NCBI RefSeq assembly: GCF_008974245.1 | Contig: NZ_BBZI01000014.1 | Location: 124,001-188,000, forward strand | From: Streptomyces abyssomicinicus | Lineage (GTDB): Bacteria; Actinomycetota; Actinomycetes; Streptomycetales; Streptomycetaceae | Reading direction: 5' to 3' | DNA length: 64,000 nucleotides | Position numbers and translations under genes: made by a program | The notes under the pieces: model-generated | Told to the model about the DNA's origin: nothing | The model's input: the letters and a program-made list of their open reading frames with translations, nothing else | Database searches by the model: none | Shown: piece after piece, positions 29,101 to 36,388 of the stretch | Position numbering within the stretch: position 1 is the stretch's first letter | Layout: each line of letters starts with the position of its first letter

Positions 29101-29419
29101 TCTGGTCAGCAATGCCGACGACCCGAAACAGTTGAAGGGCCTGAGCTTCGAAGCGGAGGGGACCGCCTCTCTCAACGGAGTGGGACTGACCGCGAGCGCC
29201 GGCTATATGCACGACAAGAGGAACAGTAGGGGCAACCCGGTGTTCACGGCCCAGGCGGGATTCCACCCGGGTGCCAAGTTGGGATTCTCCATCGCCGCCA
29301 ACTGGTCCCTCAAGGGGGGAACGTTGGCGAACGCTGCCAAGAATGCCGGAGGATTCCTTTCCGACAAGGTGAACGGCGCCTTCGGCGCGCTGGTCGACTT
29401 CGGTAAGTACCCCAGGTGA
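23156..29419 (+). CDS. Secreted Rhs/YD-repeat protein with variable C-terminal tip
   Basis: A 2087-residue exported polymorphic-toxin-like protein. The GTG start gives a classical signal peptide (VRRTSLRTCAVAASAAVLAVLL then AQATAAA). The frame extends 180 bp upstream, but those residues are unlike a protein start. A beta-rich N-terminal region contains SYSSQAVDGRT and WIGDGWDWQPGYIERRY. YD repeats run from about residue 970 (YDIYGRALKVTDVHGKV; RYDPLGRLVKVWTP; YDALGRRTALKQG). The core-closing motif is YDPTTGRFISVDPL with NPLAFSDPTG at about 1833. The last 254 residues are a non-Rhs tip of unknown type. No small immunity gene follows. Confidence 0.9.
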   Translation: MRRTSLRTCAVAASAAVLAVLLPAQATAAAGPGDKGPAPSLRQPKAVPVEAVRQGRSKKPDDAAAHPWEPSKGTWPKAGSAKVALRTGAAQALQAGDLPVRVAPAGGAARDIGAGEGAVLEVSVADRVTAREAGADGALVSIRRTDKATIKQPLKVTVDYSAYRTAFGGDFAGRLRLVELPECGWSTPAAKRCGVGKPLETRNDTKAGTLTATLTPSAAMAASGAEGLSPARATVLAVTAEAEGSSGTYKATTLQPSGTWSAGNSTGAFSWQHPITVPAVPGGLQPGVSLGYSSQAVDGRTAASNNQPSWIGDGWDWQPGYIERRYTSCNDDKDKPVATNTAKVGDMCWYSDNAVLSLNGKSTELVHESGKGWRPADDSGEKVEKLTGASNGDEGTAGVDGVGEHWKITTTDGTQYFFGLNRLPGWSDHGTAADDPVTNSAWTVPVFGNQSGEPCHEASFASAWCQQAWRWQLDYVVDPRGNAMAYYWNKETNHYGRNVDEYTGASTSTPYIRGGHLDHIDYGLRSNAVYTGKAMGQVHFTVAERCLTACSAFDEAHAANWPDTPQDLECKSGTECNDRYAPSFWTRKRLTEITTKVLTAGTYKDVDSWTLAQDFPAAGDGISTPMWLRSITRTGRTGGTAAMPPVTFAGEQMANRVDRTGDGLAPFIRLRLNQIITETGGGIGVNYSPPGCTSTTLPPTDAANGTRCYPVKWAAEGSAAKTDWFNSYVVTEVVEDDNLADTPHVSTKYSYLGDAEWARSTDEFTRPADRTYSIARGYGRVQTRKGAGTDPTTLAETRYFRGMDGAAVTDSAGVSVTDREQFAGMPREQATYNGDTGALVSATSYTPWRSAATATEVRKTAWDEALPDLVAHGTGTQKEQTRTTVTGGVRKTSLTRTFDSHGMVATVSETGDEARSGDEKCTTTTYNRNETAWLLNTVARVETVAVTCGSTVSRPGDVVSDTRTYHDGATSLTTPPSKGLVTRTERIKGAGTGYDTVSTTALGDYDIYGRALKVTDVHGKVTSTAYKPAAGEVPTEVEVINPLGHRSTSVLEPWRGQPTSVTDANGRVTTSRYDPLGRLVKVWTPAHTEAAYPDRPSYSFSYEVRRDAPVVVRSEELNHADAYRSSYVFYDGLLRQVEAQEPSPDDSGRLVNRTLYDSRGLAWHNSGSFYATGAAEGVMVTGQELNYPSAAESVFDRAGRVTAVISRKYGDETRRTTTAYTGDSTTVVPPAGAPATRTVNDALGRTVRVDEYTDAGRTTTQSTSFGYDRRGHLARVEDASGAVWTYEYDVRGRKVRSVDPDKGASVSVHDAGDRVTDVTDSRDITLHTDYDALGRRTALKQGTKLLAKWEYDTATGGLGRLGTATRYDGSDAYTTKVTAYSTLYKPSVTEVTIPATTANGALAGTYKWTTSYFRTGEVRWTKHPGIGGLPADERVENAYNPAGLPETLYAGAEAADALVSSTTYDHYGRDIRVEQGEFASPLITTNTYDEHTGRLTQTTTDRSIAPQRVIDTGYSYDLAGNITKVVTGTGQDTTRQVDTQCFTTDALRRITQAWTATDNCAKAPSTSNVGGPDAYWTSYTYDAIGNRRTETQHATGAASGDTTRTYAAPPTGTHELPSVTTTGPAGTTTERYEYDDAGNTTARARSAGSQDLTWDAEGHLATTTEGAKATSYLYDTNGQRLIRRDSTGTTLYLPDGTEATLKNGTVTGTRYYAFAGRTVAVRTAGKITFLLADHHNTATTQINATTQAVTHRRSHIFGAPRGTSPTSWRGDKGFLGGTNDGDTGLVHIGAREYDPTTGRFISVDPLLELDKPQSINGYTYGMQNPLAFSDPTGMGVAECMSGVITGCSNGIPDKDSEYHPERERPASSPSDVPGMEDTKNKVGSAMRDPDVTKLLKKVAWDMLSGRNTANAETLYHKMVDLTGVSTVGVCLSAGVSAGPVGGGASVCTNMTLTADRKIKFYTEETVSVKTGAHVGSEAAVTLLVSNADDPKQLKGLSFEAEGTASLNGVGLTASAGYMHDKRNSRGNPVFTAQAGFHPGAKLGFSIAANWSLKGGTLANAAKNAGGFLSDKVNGAFGALVDFGKYPR

Positions 29420-29749
29420 CAGGGTGGCCGGTCCGGAGACCCGGTTCCTGGTCACTCCGGTAATCCTCCTGACCGGAATCACGGCCCTGTGCATTTCCAC
29501 GGAATGATCGACCGGCTGTTCAACAGAGCCCACGGAGTGCTTCCCCGGCGAGCGGAACGGCTCATGCACCACGTCAGGGGTGTGCTGTGGATCGCTGCAG
29601 CCGCACACCGGTGGCGCCGGTCCTGCCGGCGCCGGCCACCGGGCCGGTCCCGAAAGCAGGAACCTCTCATCTTCATTCGAGAAAGTCCCGCACCGGTGCT
29701 GTGCACGCGCCTGGCTCCGGTCGTTACCTGAGAACACGAGGAGTAGGGA
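29420..29749. other. Gap between the Rhs and FG-GAP genes
   Basis: 330 bp without a credible gene. Open frames on both strands are Arg/Pro-rich and lack ribosome sites. The right end has GAGGAGTAGGGA ahead of the next ATG. No immunity-protein-like frame is found in the place expected for a toxin tip. Confidence 0.5.
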
Positions 29750-32700
29750 ATGTACTGGAAATACAGAAGACCTCTCGGGCGACACGGACTGATCCCTCGG
29801 GGGATGACGGCTCTGCTGTCGGCGAGTCTCATGCTCGCGGGTGCGGCCATGCCGGTGCCCGCGGCCGAGTCGTCCGTTTCCACGGCTCCGAGCGGTTCCG
29901 TGGAGGACGGGTCGCTGTCGGAGGAGGACGCCGCGCTGCAGCAGGCGCAGGCCGCCGGGCAGCCGGTGGAGGTCGTCGTCGCCCGCACGGAGGTGTCCGA
30001 TGTGTGGGCGAACCCGGACGGGTCCTTCTCCACCAGGCGCTACGGCGCCCCGGTGCGGGTCATGCGCGGTGGCGCCTGGGTGGCGACCGATCCGACGCTG
30101 CAGTTCGCCGCCGACGGCACCGTGGTACCCAAGGCCGCTGCGGTGGATGTCACCTTCTCGGGCGGCGGCACGGGGCCGCTGTTGTCCGGGATCAAGGACG
30201 GCCGGACGTTGTCGCTGAGCTGGCCGTCCGCGTTGCCGAAGCCCACGCTCCAGGGCAACGTGGCCATGTACAGCGAGATCCTGCCGGGGGTGGACCTGCA
30301 GCTGAAGGCCGAGATCGAGGGCTTCTCCCAGCTCATCGTGGTCAAGAACGCGCAGGCCGCGGCGAATCCGGCTCTGGCCACACTGAAGTATCGGATGAGC
30401 ACGGTGGGCCTGAACGTGTCGGTGGACGCCGCCACGAAGACGGTGGAGGCCACCGATCCGGCCGGGCAGAACGTGTTCACCAGTCCTTCGCCGCTGATGT
30501 GGGACTCCTCCACCACCTCGGCGGTGGGCGCGGCGGTACGGTCGCAGGCGCTGGCCGAGGACGCCGGGCCGGGGGACGTCTTCGAGCCCGCGCCGGGGGC
30601 CCAGGACGCCGAGATGGCGACCGCGGTCAACGGCAGCACGCTGGAGATCACCCCTGACCAGGAGCTCCTCACCGGTGCCGACACGGCCTACCCCGTGTAC
30701 ATCGATCCGTCCTGGGCCTGGGGCGAGCGGGATCACTGGACGCGGGTGTACAAGAAGTACCCGGACAACTCGTACTGGGACTCCAACGAGGTCGCCCGGG
30801 TGGGCTACGAGAACGAGACCAACGGTCTGTCCCGGTCCTTCTTCCAGTTCGACATCGGTGAGATCAAGGGCGCGAAGGTCAAGTCGTCAACGTTCCGGAT
30901 CAGGAACGTGTGGTCCTGGTCGTGCCAGGACCGGCCCGTCGAGGTCTGGCACACCGGGAAGATCACCAAGCGGACCACGTGGAACCAGCAGCCGGCCAAG
31001 CACAGCCGGCTCGCCACGGTCGACGACGCCAAGGGCTGGCGAGGCAGCGACGACTGCCCGGCCGGGGCCCTCGAGTTCGACGTGACCTCCAAGCTGGCCG
31101 ACGCGGCCGGCAAGAAGTGGAACAGCATCACGCTGGGCATGTACGCCTCGAACGAGGGCGACACCTTCGGGTGGAAGAAGTTCGACCCGAAGACCGCGGT
31201 GCTGGAGACCAAGTACAACAACCCGCCCAGGACCCCCTACGGCCTGGGCACCAACCCCAAGACCTCCTGCTCCGCCGGCGGCACCATCGGCAACACCACC
31301 GTCAGCGTGCACGCCACCCTCGACGACCTCGACGCGGGAAACCTGACCGCCGAGTTCCAGGTCTTCAAGTCCGGCTCGGCCACCCCGGTGGTCAGCGAGA
31401 CCATGTCCACCCTCAAGCGCCGGGCCGTCACCCTGCTGCTGCCCGCGGCGGACACCCCCAGTGGCTCCTACACGTGGAAGGTGCGTGCCAAGGACCACGA
31501 CAACGCCTATTCCGCCTGGTCCCAGACCTGCAAGTTCACCATCGACCGCACCCGGCCCAGCAACCCGCCGAAGATCGGTTCCCCCCAGTTCCCGGACGGC
31601 TCCGCCGGGTGGCCGACCATCACGGGCAAGGCCCGTACCCCGGGCACCTTCACCCTCACGCCCAACGGCGTCACGGACGTGGTGTCCTACCGGTGGTGGA
31701 CCGACTTCGACCCGGACGTGAACAGCGTCGATGTCGCGAAGGGAGGCAGTGCCTCCGTCACCTTCTCGCCCCCGGGCTTCGGGCCGCACCGGTTGTTCGC
31801 CTACACCGTGGACAGCGCCGGCAACCGCTCGGACACCGCGACGTACCTGTTCTACGCCACACGCTCCCGCGACCGCGACGCACCCGGTGACCTCAACGGG
31901 GACACCCACAAGGACATCTGGGCCGTCGACTCCAACGGCACCCTGCTGACCTACGCGGGCCAGGGCACCGGCAAGTTCTCCGCCGCAACCAATGGCGGCC
32001 AGTCCTTCGACGCCGTCGGAATCACTTACCGCACCGACTGGGGCCAGGACGGCTACACCGACCTGATCACCCTGGAGGACGACACCACCACCGGTGGCAA
32101 GCGTCTGTGGTCCTACCCCAACAACGGCACCGGCATCGCCACCACCAACTACAACGAGGGCCGCCAGGAGCTGCACCTGGACTGCCCCTTCCCGACCCCT
32201 CCCAGCGACGAGGACCCCGAGGGCTGCGAGGCGGGGTACAACCACTGGCACGACGCCTCGCAGGTTGTCGCCCCCGGGGACATCAACGGGGACTCCATCC
32301 CCGACCTGCTGGTCAAGCAGGGCAACAAGCTGTGGGCCTACTACGGTCACTACAACAAGCGACTGGACGCCTTCGGGCCGCCCACCCTGGTCGGCGGCAC
32401 CGACTGGGACAAGTTCACCGTCGTCGCCCCCGGCGACACCAACGGCGACACCGTCCCTGACATCTGGCTCCGCGACGACGCCACCGGTGACATCTGGCGT
32501 TCCTACGGCACCAAGGACCCCAGCGGCAAGCTCGACCTCGCCACCTGGGGCACCACCGGACGGGTCAAGCTCCGTGGCGGTCTCAGCAAGGCGTCCGTTC
32601 CCGACATCGGATCCGTCGGAGACCTCAACGGAGACGACCTCGCCGACCTGTGGATCCGCAAGACCGACAACAGCATGCACCTCGTTCCCGGACTGAGTGA

Positions 32701-34114
32701 CGGCACCCTGGGCTCCGCGGTCCTGATCGACGGCGCCAACGGCGGCGTGCGGATCCCCTCCGGCACCACGATCACCCCCGGCCAGACCTACAGTTCCGCC
32801 TCCGTCACCCTGGAACTCAACAGCGGCAAGCTGCTGGTCAAGGCCAACGCCACCGGCAAGCAGCTGTGGTCGACCAACACCACCGACGGCACCAAGGCCG
32901 TCATGCAGAGCAACGGCAACCTGGTGCTCTACAAGGCCGACGACTCGACCGTCGCCTGGCAGTCGAAGACCAGCGCCGCGAACGGTTACGCCCTCCTCCA
33001 GGACCGCGGCAACCTGGTGATCCACAACGCCAAGGGGCATGCCCTGTGGTCGTCGGGCACCCATGTCCGCAAGGACTTCAACGGTGACGGCCGCAGCGAC
33101 ATCGCCAGCTGGTACGCCTACACCGACGGCCACGACCGGGTGCACAACTGGTACACCAACTCCGACGGCACCTTCCAGTTGCCGGCCCTGGCCTACCAGG
33201 GCGCGGTGGACAGCTGGGTCCCCGAACACATGAAGCGGATGGCCGGCGACTTCAACGGTGACGGCCGCGGCGACATCGCCGTGGTCTACGGCTACGCCAC
33301 CGGGGCCGTGGCCATGTTCACCTGGCTGGCGAAGGCCGACGGCACGTTCAGCGGGGCGGTCAAGTCCTGGCAGGTCGAACCCGGCCGCTGGACCTTCTCC
33401 CGAATGTACGACCAGGTCGGTGACTACAACGGCGACGGCCGCGACGACGTCTCCATCTGGTACGACTACGCGGACGGCAGCGACAAGATCTTCACCTTCA
33501 CCGCCGGAGTCGACGGGCGCTTCAACGCCCCCTTCTCCTCCTGGTACCGCGACAGCGGCTACACCCGCAGCCGCATGAAGACCACCAGCGGCGATTTCAA
33601 CGGCGACGGCCGCGACGACCTCGCCGCCTTCTACAGCTTCGCCGACGGCAGGGTCAGCCTCATCACCTTCCCCAGCAAGCCGGACGGCGGCTTCGACAAC
33701 ACGGTCGTCCACGGCTGGGAGAGCGACACCTGGGGCAGCTTCGACCGCACCTTCGTCAACAACGGTGACTTCAACGGCGACGGCCGCGACGACATCGTCC
33801 TGTGGTACGACTACGTCGACGGTTCCGACGCGGCCATCACCTTCACCACCGACGCCACCAACGCCTTCGGCAACCGGACGGTCGCATGGTCCACCACCGC
33901 CGACGCCTTCACCCGCACCAGCATGCAGGTGGTCACCGGCGACTACAACGGCGACGGGCGTGACGACCTCGGAGCTCTCTACGGAAGGACCGACGGAAGT
34001 GTCAAGACCTACACATGGACCGCCAAGACCGACGGCCACCTGAACGCACCCGTCGGCAGCGCGGAGAAAACCACCGGCTGGAACTACGAGAACATGAGCC
34101 TCCTCGAACGGTAG
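29750..34114 (+). CDS. Secreted DNRLRE / B-lectin / FG-GAP repeat protein
   Basis: A 1454-residue exported protein. A signal peptide (MYWKYRRPLGRHG then LLSASLMLAGAAMPVPA) precedes a beta-rich leader like the N-terminus of Rhs companions (VRVMRGGAWVATDPTL; LLSGIKDGRTLSL). A DNRLRE module follows (about 330-495: YWDSNEVARVGYENETNG; RTTWNQQPAKHSRLA), then an Ig-like stretch. FG-GAP blades come next (DLNGDTHKDIWAVDSNG; GDINGDSIPDLLVK), interrupted by a bulb-lectin-like domain (about 1000-1105: MQSNGNLVLYKADDSTVAW). Six near-identical calcium-loop repeats with DFNGDGRDD end the protein. It probably acts at the cell surface beside the Rhs protein. Ribosome site GGAG is 9 nt before ATG. Confidence 0.88.
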   Translation: MYWKYRRPLGRHGLIPRGMTALLSASLMLAGAAMPVPAAESSVSTAPSGSVEDGSLSEEDAALQQAQAAGQPVEVVVARTEVSDVWANPDGSFSTRRYGAPVRVMRGGAWVATDPTLQFAADGTVVPKAAAVDVTFSGGGTGPLLSGIKDGRTLSLSWPSALPKPTLQGNVAMYSEILPGVDLQLKAEIEGFSQLIVVKNAQAAANPALATLKYRMSTVGLNVSVDAATKTVEATDPAGQNVFTSPSPLMWDSSTTSAVGAAVRSQALAEDAGPGDVFEPAPGAQDAEMATAVNGSTLEITPDQELLTGADTAYPVYIDPSWAWGERDHWTRVYKKYPDNSYWDSNEVARVGYENETNGLSRSFFQFDIGEIKGAKVKSSTFRIRNVWSWSCQDRPVEVWHTGKITKRTTWNQQPAKHSRLATVDDAKGWRGSDDCPAGALEFDVTSKLADAAGKKWNSITLGMYASNEGDTFGWKKFDPKTAVLETKYNNPPRTPYGLGTNPKTSCSAGGTIGNTTVSVHATLDDLDAGNLTAEFQVFKSGSATPVVSETMSTLKRRAVTLLLPAADTPSGSYTWKVRAKDHDNAYSAWSQTCKFTIDRTRPSNPPKIGSPQFPDGSAGWPTITGKARTPGTFTLTPNGVTDVVSYRWWTDFDPDVNSVDVAKGGSASVTFSPPGFGPHRLFAYTVDSAGNRSDTATYLFYATRSRDRDAPGDLNGDTHKDIWAVDSNGTLLTYAGQGTGKFSAATNGGQSFDAVGITYRTDWGQDGYTDLITLEDDTTTGGKRLWSYPNNGTGIATTNYNEGRQELHLDCPFPTPPSDEDPEGCEAGYNHWHDASQVVAPGDINGDSIPDLLVKQGNKLWAYYGHYNKRLDAFGPPTLVGGTDWDKFTVVAPGDTNGDTVPDIWLRDDATGDIWRSYGTKDPSGKLDLATWGTTGRVKLRGGLSKASVPDIGSVGDLNGDDLADLWIRKTDNSMHLVPGLSDGTLGSAVLIDGANGGVRIPSGTTITPGQTYSSASVTLELNSGKLLVKANATGKQLWSTNTTDGTKAVMQSNGNLVLYKADDSTVAWQSKTSAANGYALLQDRGNLVIHNAKGHALWSSGTHVRKDFNGDGRSDIASWYAYTDGHDRVHNWYTNSDGTFQLPALAYQGAVDSWVPEHMKRMAGDFNGDGRGDIAVVYGYATGAVAMFTWLAKADGTFSGAVKSWQVEPGRWTFSRMYDQVGDYNGDGRDDVSIWYDYADGSDKIFTFTAGVDGRFNAPFSSWYRDSGYTRSRMKTTSGDFNGDGRDDLAAFYSFADGRVSLITFPSKPDGGFDNTVVHGWESDTWGSFDRTFVNNGDFNGDGRDDIVLWYDYVDGSDAAITFTTDATNAFGNRTVAWSTTADAFTRTSMQVVTGDYNGDGRDDLGALYGRTDGSVKTYTWTAKTDGHLNAPVGSAEKTTGWNYENMSLLER
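33074..34000 (+). repeat. Six tandem 58-codon FG-GAP/VCBS-type repeats
   Basis: D[FY]NGDGR[SGD]D loops begin at 33074, 33248, 33422, 33593, 33767 and 33941, with periods of 174, 174, 171, 174 and 174 bp. Each unit also carries a W/F-Y-x-[YF]-A-D-G segment. They are in-frame protein repeats predicted to bind calcium. Confidence 0.85.
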
Positions 34115-34132
34115 GTGCCGCCGCCAGCACCC

Positions 34133-34165
34133 GCAGGGGCCAACGTCCGTGGGCGTGGCCCCTGC
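34133..34165 (+). terminator. Hairpin after the FG-GAP gene
   Basis: GCAGGGGCCA pairs with TGGCCCCTGC around a 13-nt loop, 19 bp after the stop. It probably ends the island's long transcript. Confidence 0.65.
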
Positions 34166-34236
34166 CCTGCCGACGAAGCCGCACGCGGTCGAGGTGACCC
34201 TCCCCTCGTTGCGTAGAGACCTGTCTGCAAGGGAAG

Positions 34237-34730
34237 TTGGGGCTCGTGGCGCAGGAGAGGCAGCAGTACGACCCGGACGTGCGTGAGGGGGCGGTACGGC
34301 TCGTGACCGAGTCGGGGCGTCCGGTCCCGCAGGTCGCCGAGGAGATGAACATCAAGCCGGCGACGCTCGCGTCGTGGGTGTCGCGTGCCCGCCGCAGGGC
34401 GAGGGCTGCCACGGTCTCCAGGGACGATGAACTCGCTCGGCTGCGGGCGGAGAACACCCAGCTCAAGCCCGAGGTCAAGGAGATCGCCGGATTCCACCGC
34501 GCAGGCGGAAGTCGCCGACCCGGCAGGGCAAGCGCCAGGCCGCCCCTGATCTGGTGCATCGTGGCTTCGACGCGGTCGCGCCGAACGTGTTGTGGTGGGG
34601 CGGCATGACCGAGATCGTCACCGGCGAGGGAAAGCTCGATCTCGCCTCGGTCCACGACGCGTTCTCCCGGCGGGCTCTCGGCTACGCGATGGGCGAGCAC
34701 CGCGATGCCGAGCTGGGTGCCGGCCGCGCT
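34237..34730 (+). pseudogene. Second decayed IS3-family transposase remnant
   Basis: An OrfA-like HTH segment is well preserved (QQYDPDVREGAVRLVTESGR, IKPATLASWVSRARRRA, then the heptad ELARLRAENTQLKPEVKE). The continuation slips frame, and OrfB survives only as APNVLWWGGMTEIVTGEGKL and DAFSRRALGYAMG. In active relatives the segment corresponding to WGGMTE reads W-x-x-D-I-T, so the first catalytic Asp is lost. Its right end runs straight into the truncated PIN-domain gene, as if the element inserted there. Confidence 0.8.
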
Positions 34731-34977
34731 GAAGATGGCGCCGGCCACCCGCGGCGGCCGGGTCGAGCCGGGAGAGGGCCCACTCCAGGGCGGGGCGGTT
34801 GATCCGGGGGTGAACGACCTCGACCAGAGTGGCCGCGGAGGTGATGACCCGGAGATCGTCGGCGCGGGCGAGGGCGAGCCAGGCAGTGACCGTGCGGTCG
34901 CTCAGGACGGCCTTCGCCAGCCCTTCGCTGTCCAGGACGAGAGTGCCGCCCGGTACCGCCGGGGAGGTACGGGTCAC
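34710..34977 (-). pseudogene. PIN-domain toxin, frameshifted and truncated
   Basis: A VapC-type ribonuclease toxin fragment. The N-terminus has GGTLVLDSEGLAKAV, with the first PIN Asp in LVLDSEG, and then ITSAATLVEVVHPRI, with the conserved Glu. After SRLDP the frame is lost; the other frame continues GAIFSAAGTQLGIAVL and then meets the IS3 remnant. The C-terminal acidic residues (the DA-x-IAA region) are missing. The GTG start overlaps the antitoxin stop as GTGA, the usual antitoxin-toxin layout. It should be inactive. Confidence 0.72.
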
Positions 34978-35202
34978 GCGGCGTCCGTCCGGCCCGGGCC
35001 CTGCTGCTGCCGGGCCCGGTGGAGCTCGTCGCGCAGGGCCTGGATCTCCTCGTCGGTGACGGGGCCGTGTTCCGCCTCCGCGACGGCGATGAGCTCGTTG
35101 AGATTGTCGCGCTCAACCTGACGGGCGACCGCTGCGGTCGCGGGCGGCCTCGGCGATGTCCCGTGGCATGGTGATGGAGTACTTGCCGGTAGCTTCACTC
35201 AT
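34974..35202 (-). pseudogene. Ribbon-helix-helix-type antitoxin, frameshifted
   Basis: The partner antitoxin of the PIN gene. The start frame reads MSEATGKYSITMPRDIAEAARD, a beta-strand/helix typical of RHH antitoxins, and then reaches a stop. The remaining protein continues in another frame as VARQVERDNLNELIAVAEAE and EIQALRDELHRARQQQ. The segment usually joining them (the GxLSxYV turn) is missing, so a short deletion broke the gene. It lies just inside the right island border. Confidence 0.72.
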
Positions 35203-35339
35203 GCCACCTGTCCTGCCGCTGGTGCTTCTCCTGGTTTCGATGTCGTTCGGTTGGGCGATCAAGCAAGCCTCTGGGAGCTCTGGGCGCCCTCGCCGTCCGG
35301 GCGGCTGGCACATCATCTGCCTGCCGCCCTGGCGATCCG

Positions 35340-35358
35340 TGACGCTCATTTGACGCTG
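35340..35358 (+). repeat. TGACGCT direct repeats, right arm
   Basis: TGACGCTCATTTGACGCTG: two units 11 bp apart, 17 of 19 identical to 17632-17650. They lie 72 bp inside the right border copy of the methyltransferase end. Confidence 0.55.
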
Positions 35359-35429
35359 ATCGTGCGTACCGGGCGTGATCTTTGGACGTGCACCGGCCCT
35401 GACCTGTATGTCTTTGCGACTCGCCGAAA

Positions 35430-35482
35430 TTCGACCTCTTCTCGATGACCCACCACATGGCGTGCGTGGCGATCCTGGAGCC
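35430..35482 (+). repeat. Right attachment-site copy (attR-like): displaced methyltransferase 3' end
   Basis: A 53-bp copy of the methyltransferase gene end, reading FDLFSMTHHMACVAILEP against FDLFPMTHHVECVAILEP in the gene. Similarity starts sharply at TTCGAC and stops after GAGCC. Three of the six differences change amino acids, including the family-conserved Glu, so this copy is decaying. No start or stop belongs to it. Confidence 0.72.
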
Positions 35483-35560
35483 CGCGGCTCCGGTCGGCTC
35501 TCGGCGTGCTGTGCCGTGTCCGGCCGGGGGGCCGGTCCACGCCGGCTCCCCCGGCCGTCG

Positions 35561-36364
35561 TCATGTCCCCTCGGCGGTGAGCCGGCTGACGACCCGGATC
35601 ACCTGGCGTCGGGTGGCCAGGCGTCGGGTGAGGGCGGCGGCCACCCGGTTCATGCGTCCCGCGATGACGCTGGGGGGCGGGTTCCTGCGGTCCAGGGCGG
35701 TGAGCGCGGTGCGGACGACGTCGGCGGGCGAGGCGAGCTTGCTCCCTCCGGCGGCCCGCATGGTGCCGACGACGTCGAAGAACTCGGTCCGGGTGGCGCC
35801 GGGGGACAGGGCGAGCACCCGCAGCCCGGTGCCGCGGGACTCCTCCCACAGGGCCTCGGTGAGGCTCAGCACGAACGCCTTGGTCGCTCCGTAGAGCGCC
35901 ATGCGGGGGTTGGGCTGATAGGCGGCCATGCTCGCCACGTTGACCAGCACTCCGCGCCCTTCCTCGCGCAGTTGCTCGATGAACGCGCGGCTGATGTCGG
36001 CCACGGCCGTCACGTCCACGGCGATCTCCCGGCGCAACCGCTCCGGATGCGCTTGGTGGAACGGGCCGAAGGTGGCGAACCCGGCGTTGTTGATCACGCT
36101 GGTGACGCGCAGGCCGAGCCGCTCCACCCGTGCGGCCAGCGCCTGTCCGGGGGTGTCCGTGGCCAGGTCCATCTCCATGACGTGGACCTGGACGCTGTGG
36201 TGAGCGCGCAGTTCGGCGGCCAGCTCCTCCAGGCGTTCCCTGCGCCGGGCGACCAGTACCAGATCGGAGCCGCGGGCGGCGAGCCGGCGGGCGAACTCGG
36301 CACCGAGACCGGCGCTGGCACCGGTGATCAGTGTGGTCTGTCCGTGATAGTCGACGGCTGTCAT
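35561..36364 (-). CDS. Short-chain dehydrogenase/reductase
   Basis: A 267-residue classical SDR, an NAD(P)H-dependent oxidoreductase. It has the dinucleotide motif TGASAGLG near the N-terminus with VARRRERLEEL after strand 2 (favouring NADPH), NNAG, and the catalytic pair YGATK with Ser in NVASMAAY. The C-terminal 50 residues (RMNRVAAALTRRLATRRQV) are basic and match the DltE/YqjQ-like group. It starts with a GAAGG ribosome site. It is divergent from a TetR gene, with a 25-bp near-palindrome between them, so it is the likely target of that repressor. It is the first gene outside the island. Confidence 0.87.
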   Translation of the reverse strand: MTAVDYHGQTTLITGASAGLGAEFARRLAARGSDLVLVARRRERLEELAAELRAHHSVQVHVMEMDLATDTPGQALAARVERLGLRVTSVINNAGFATFGPFHQAHPERLRREIAVDVTAVADISRAFIEQLREEGRGVLVNVASMAAYQPNPRMALYGATKAFVLSLTEALWEESRGTGLRVLALSPGATRTEFFDVVGTMRAAGGSKLASPADVVRTALTALDRRNPPPSVIAGRMNRVAAALTRRLATRRQVIRVVSRLTAEGT

Positions 36365-36388
36365 GGTGACCCTTCTTTCAGTCGCTGC

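Noticed and set aside
24020-30736. Very long minus-strand open frames opposite the Rhs and FG-GAP genes
   Set aside because: They are rich in Arg, Gly, Val and His with no domain, ribosome site or sensible start. They are typical GC-rich antisense shadows of the real genes.
33074-34000. Regular 174-bp spacing as a CRISPR or DNA satellite
   Set aside because: The repeats are in frame, keep protein motifs (DFNGDGRDD) and vary at third positions, so they are protein repeats.
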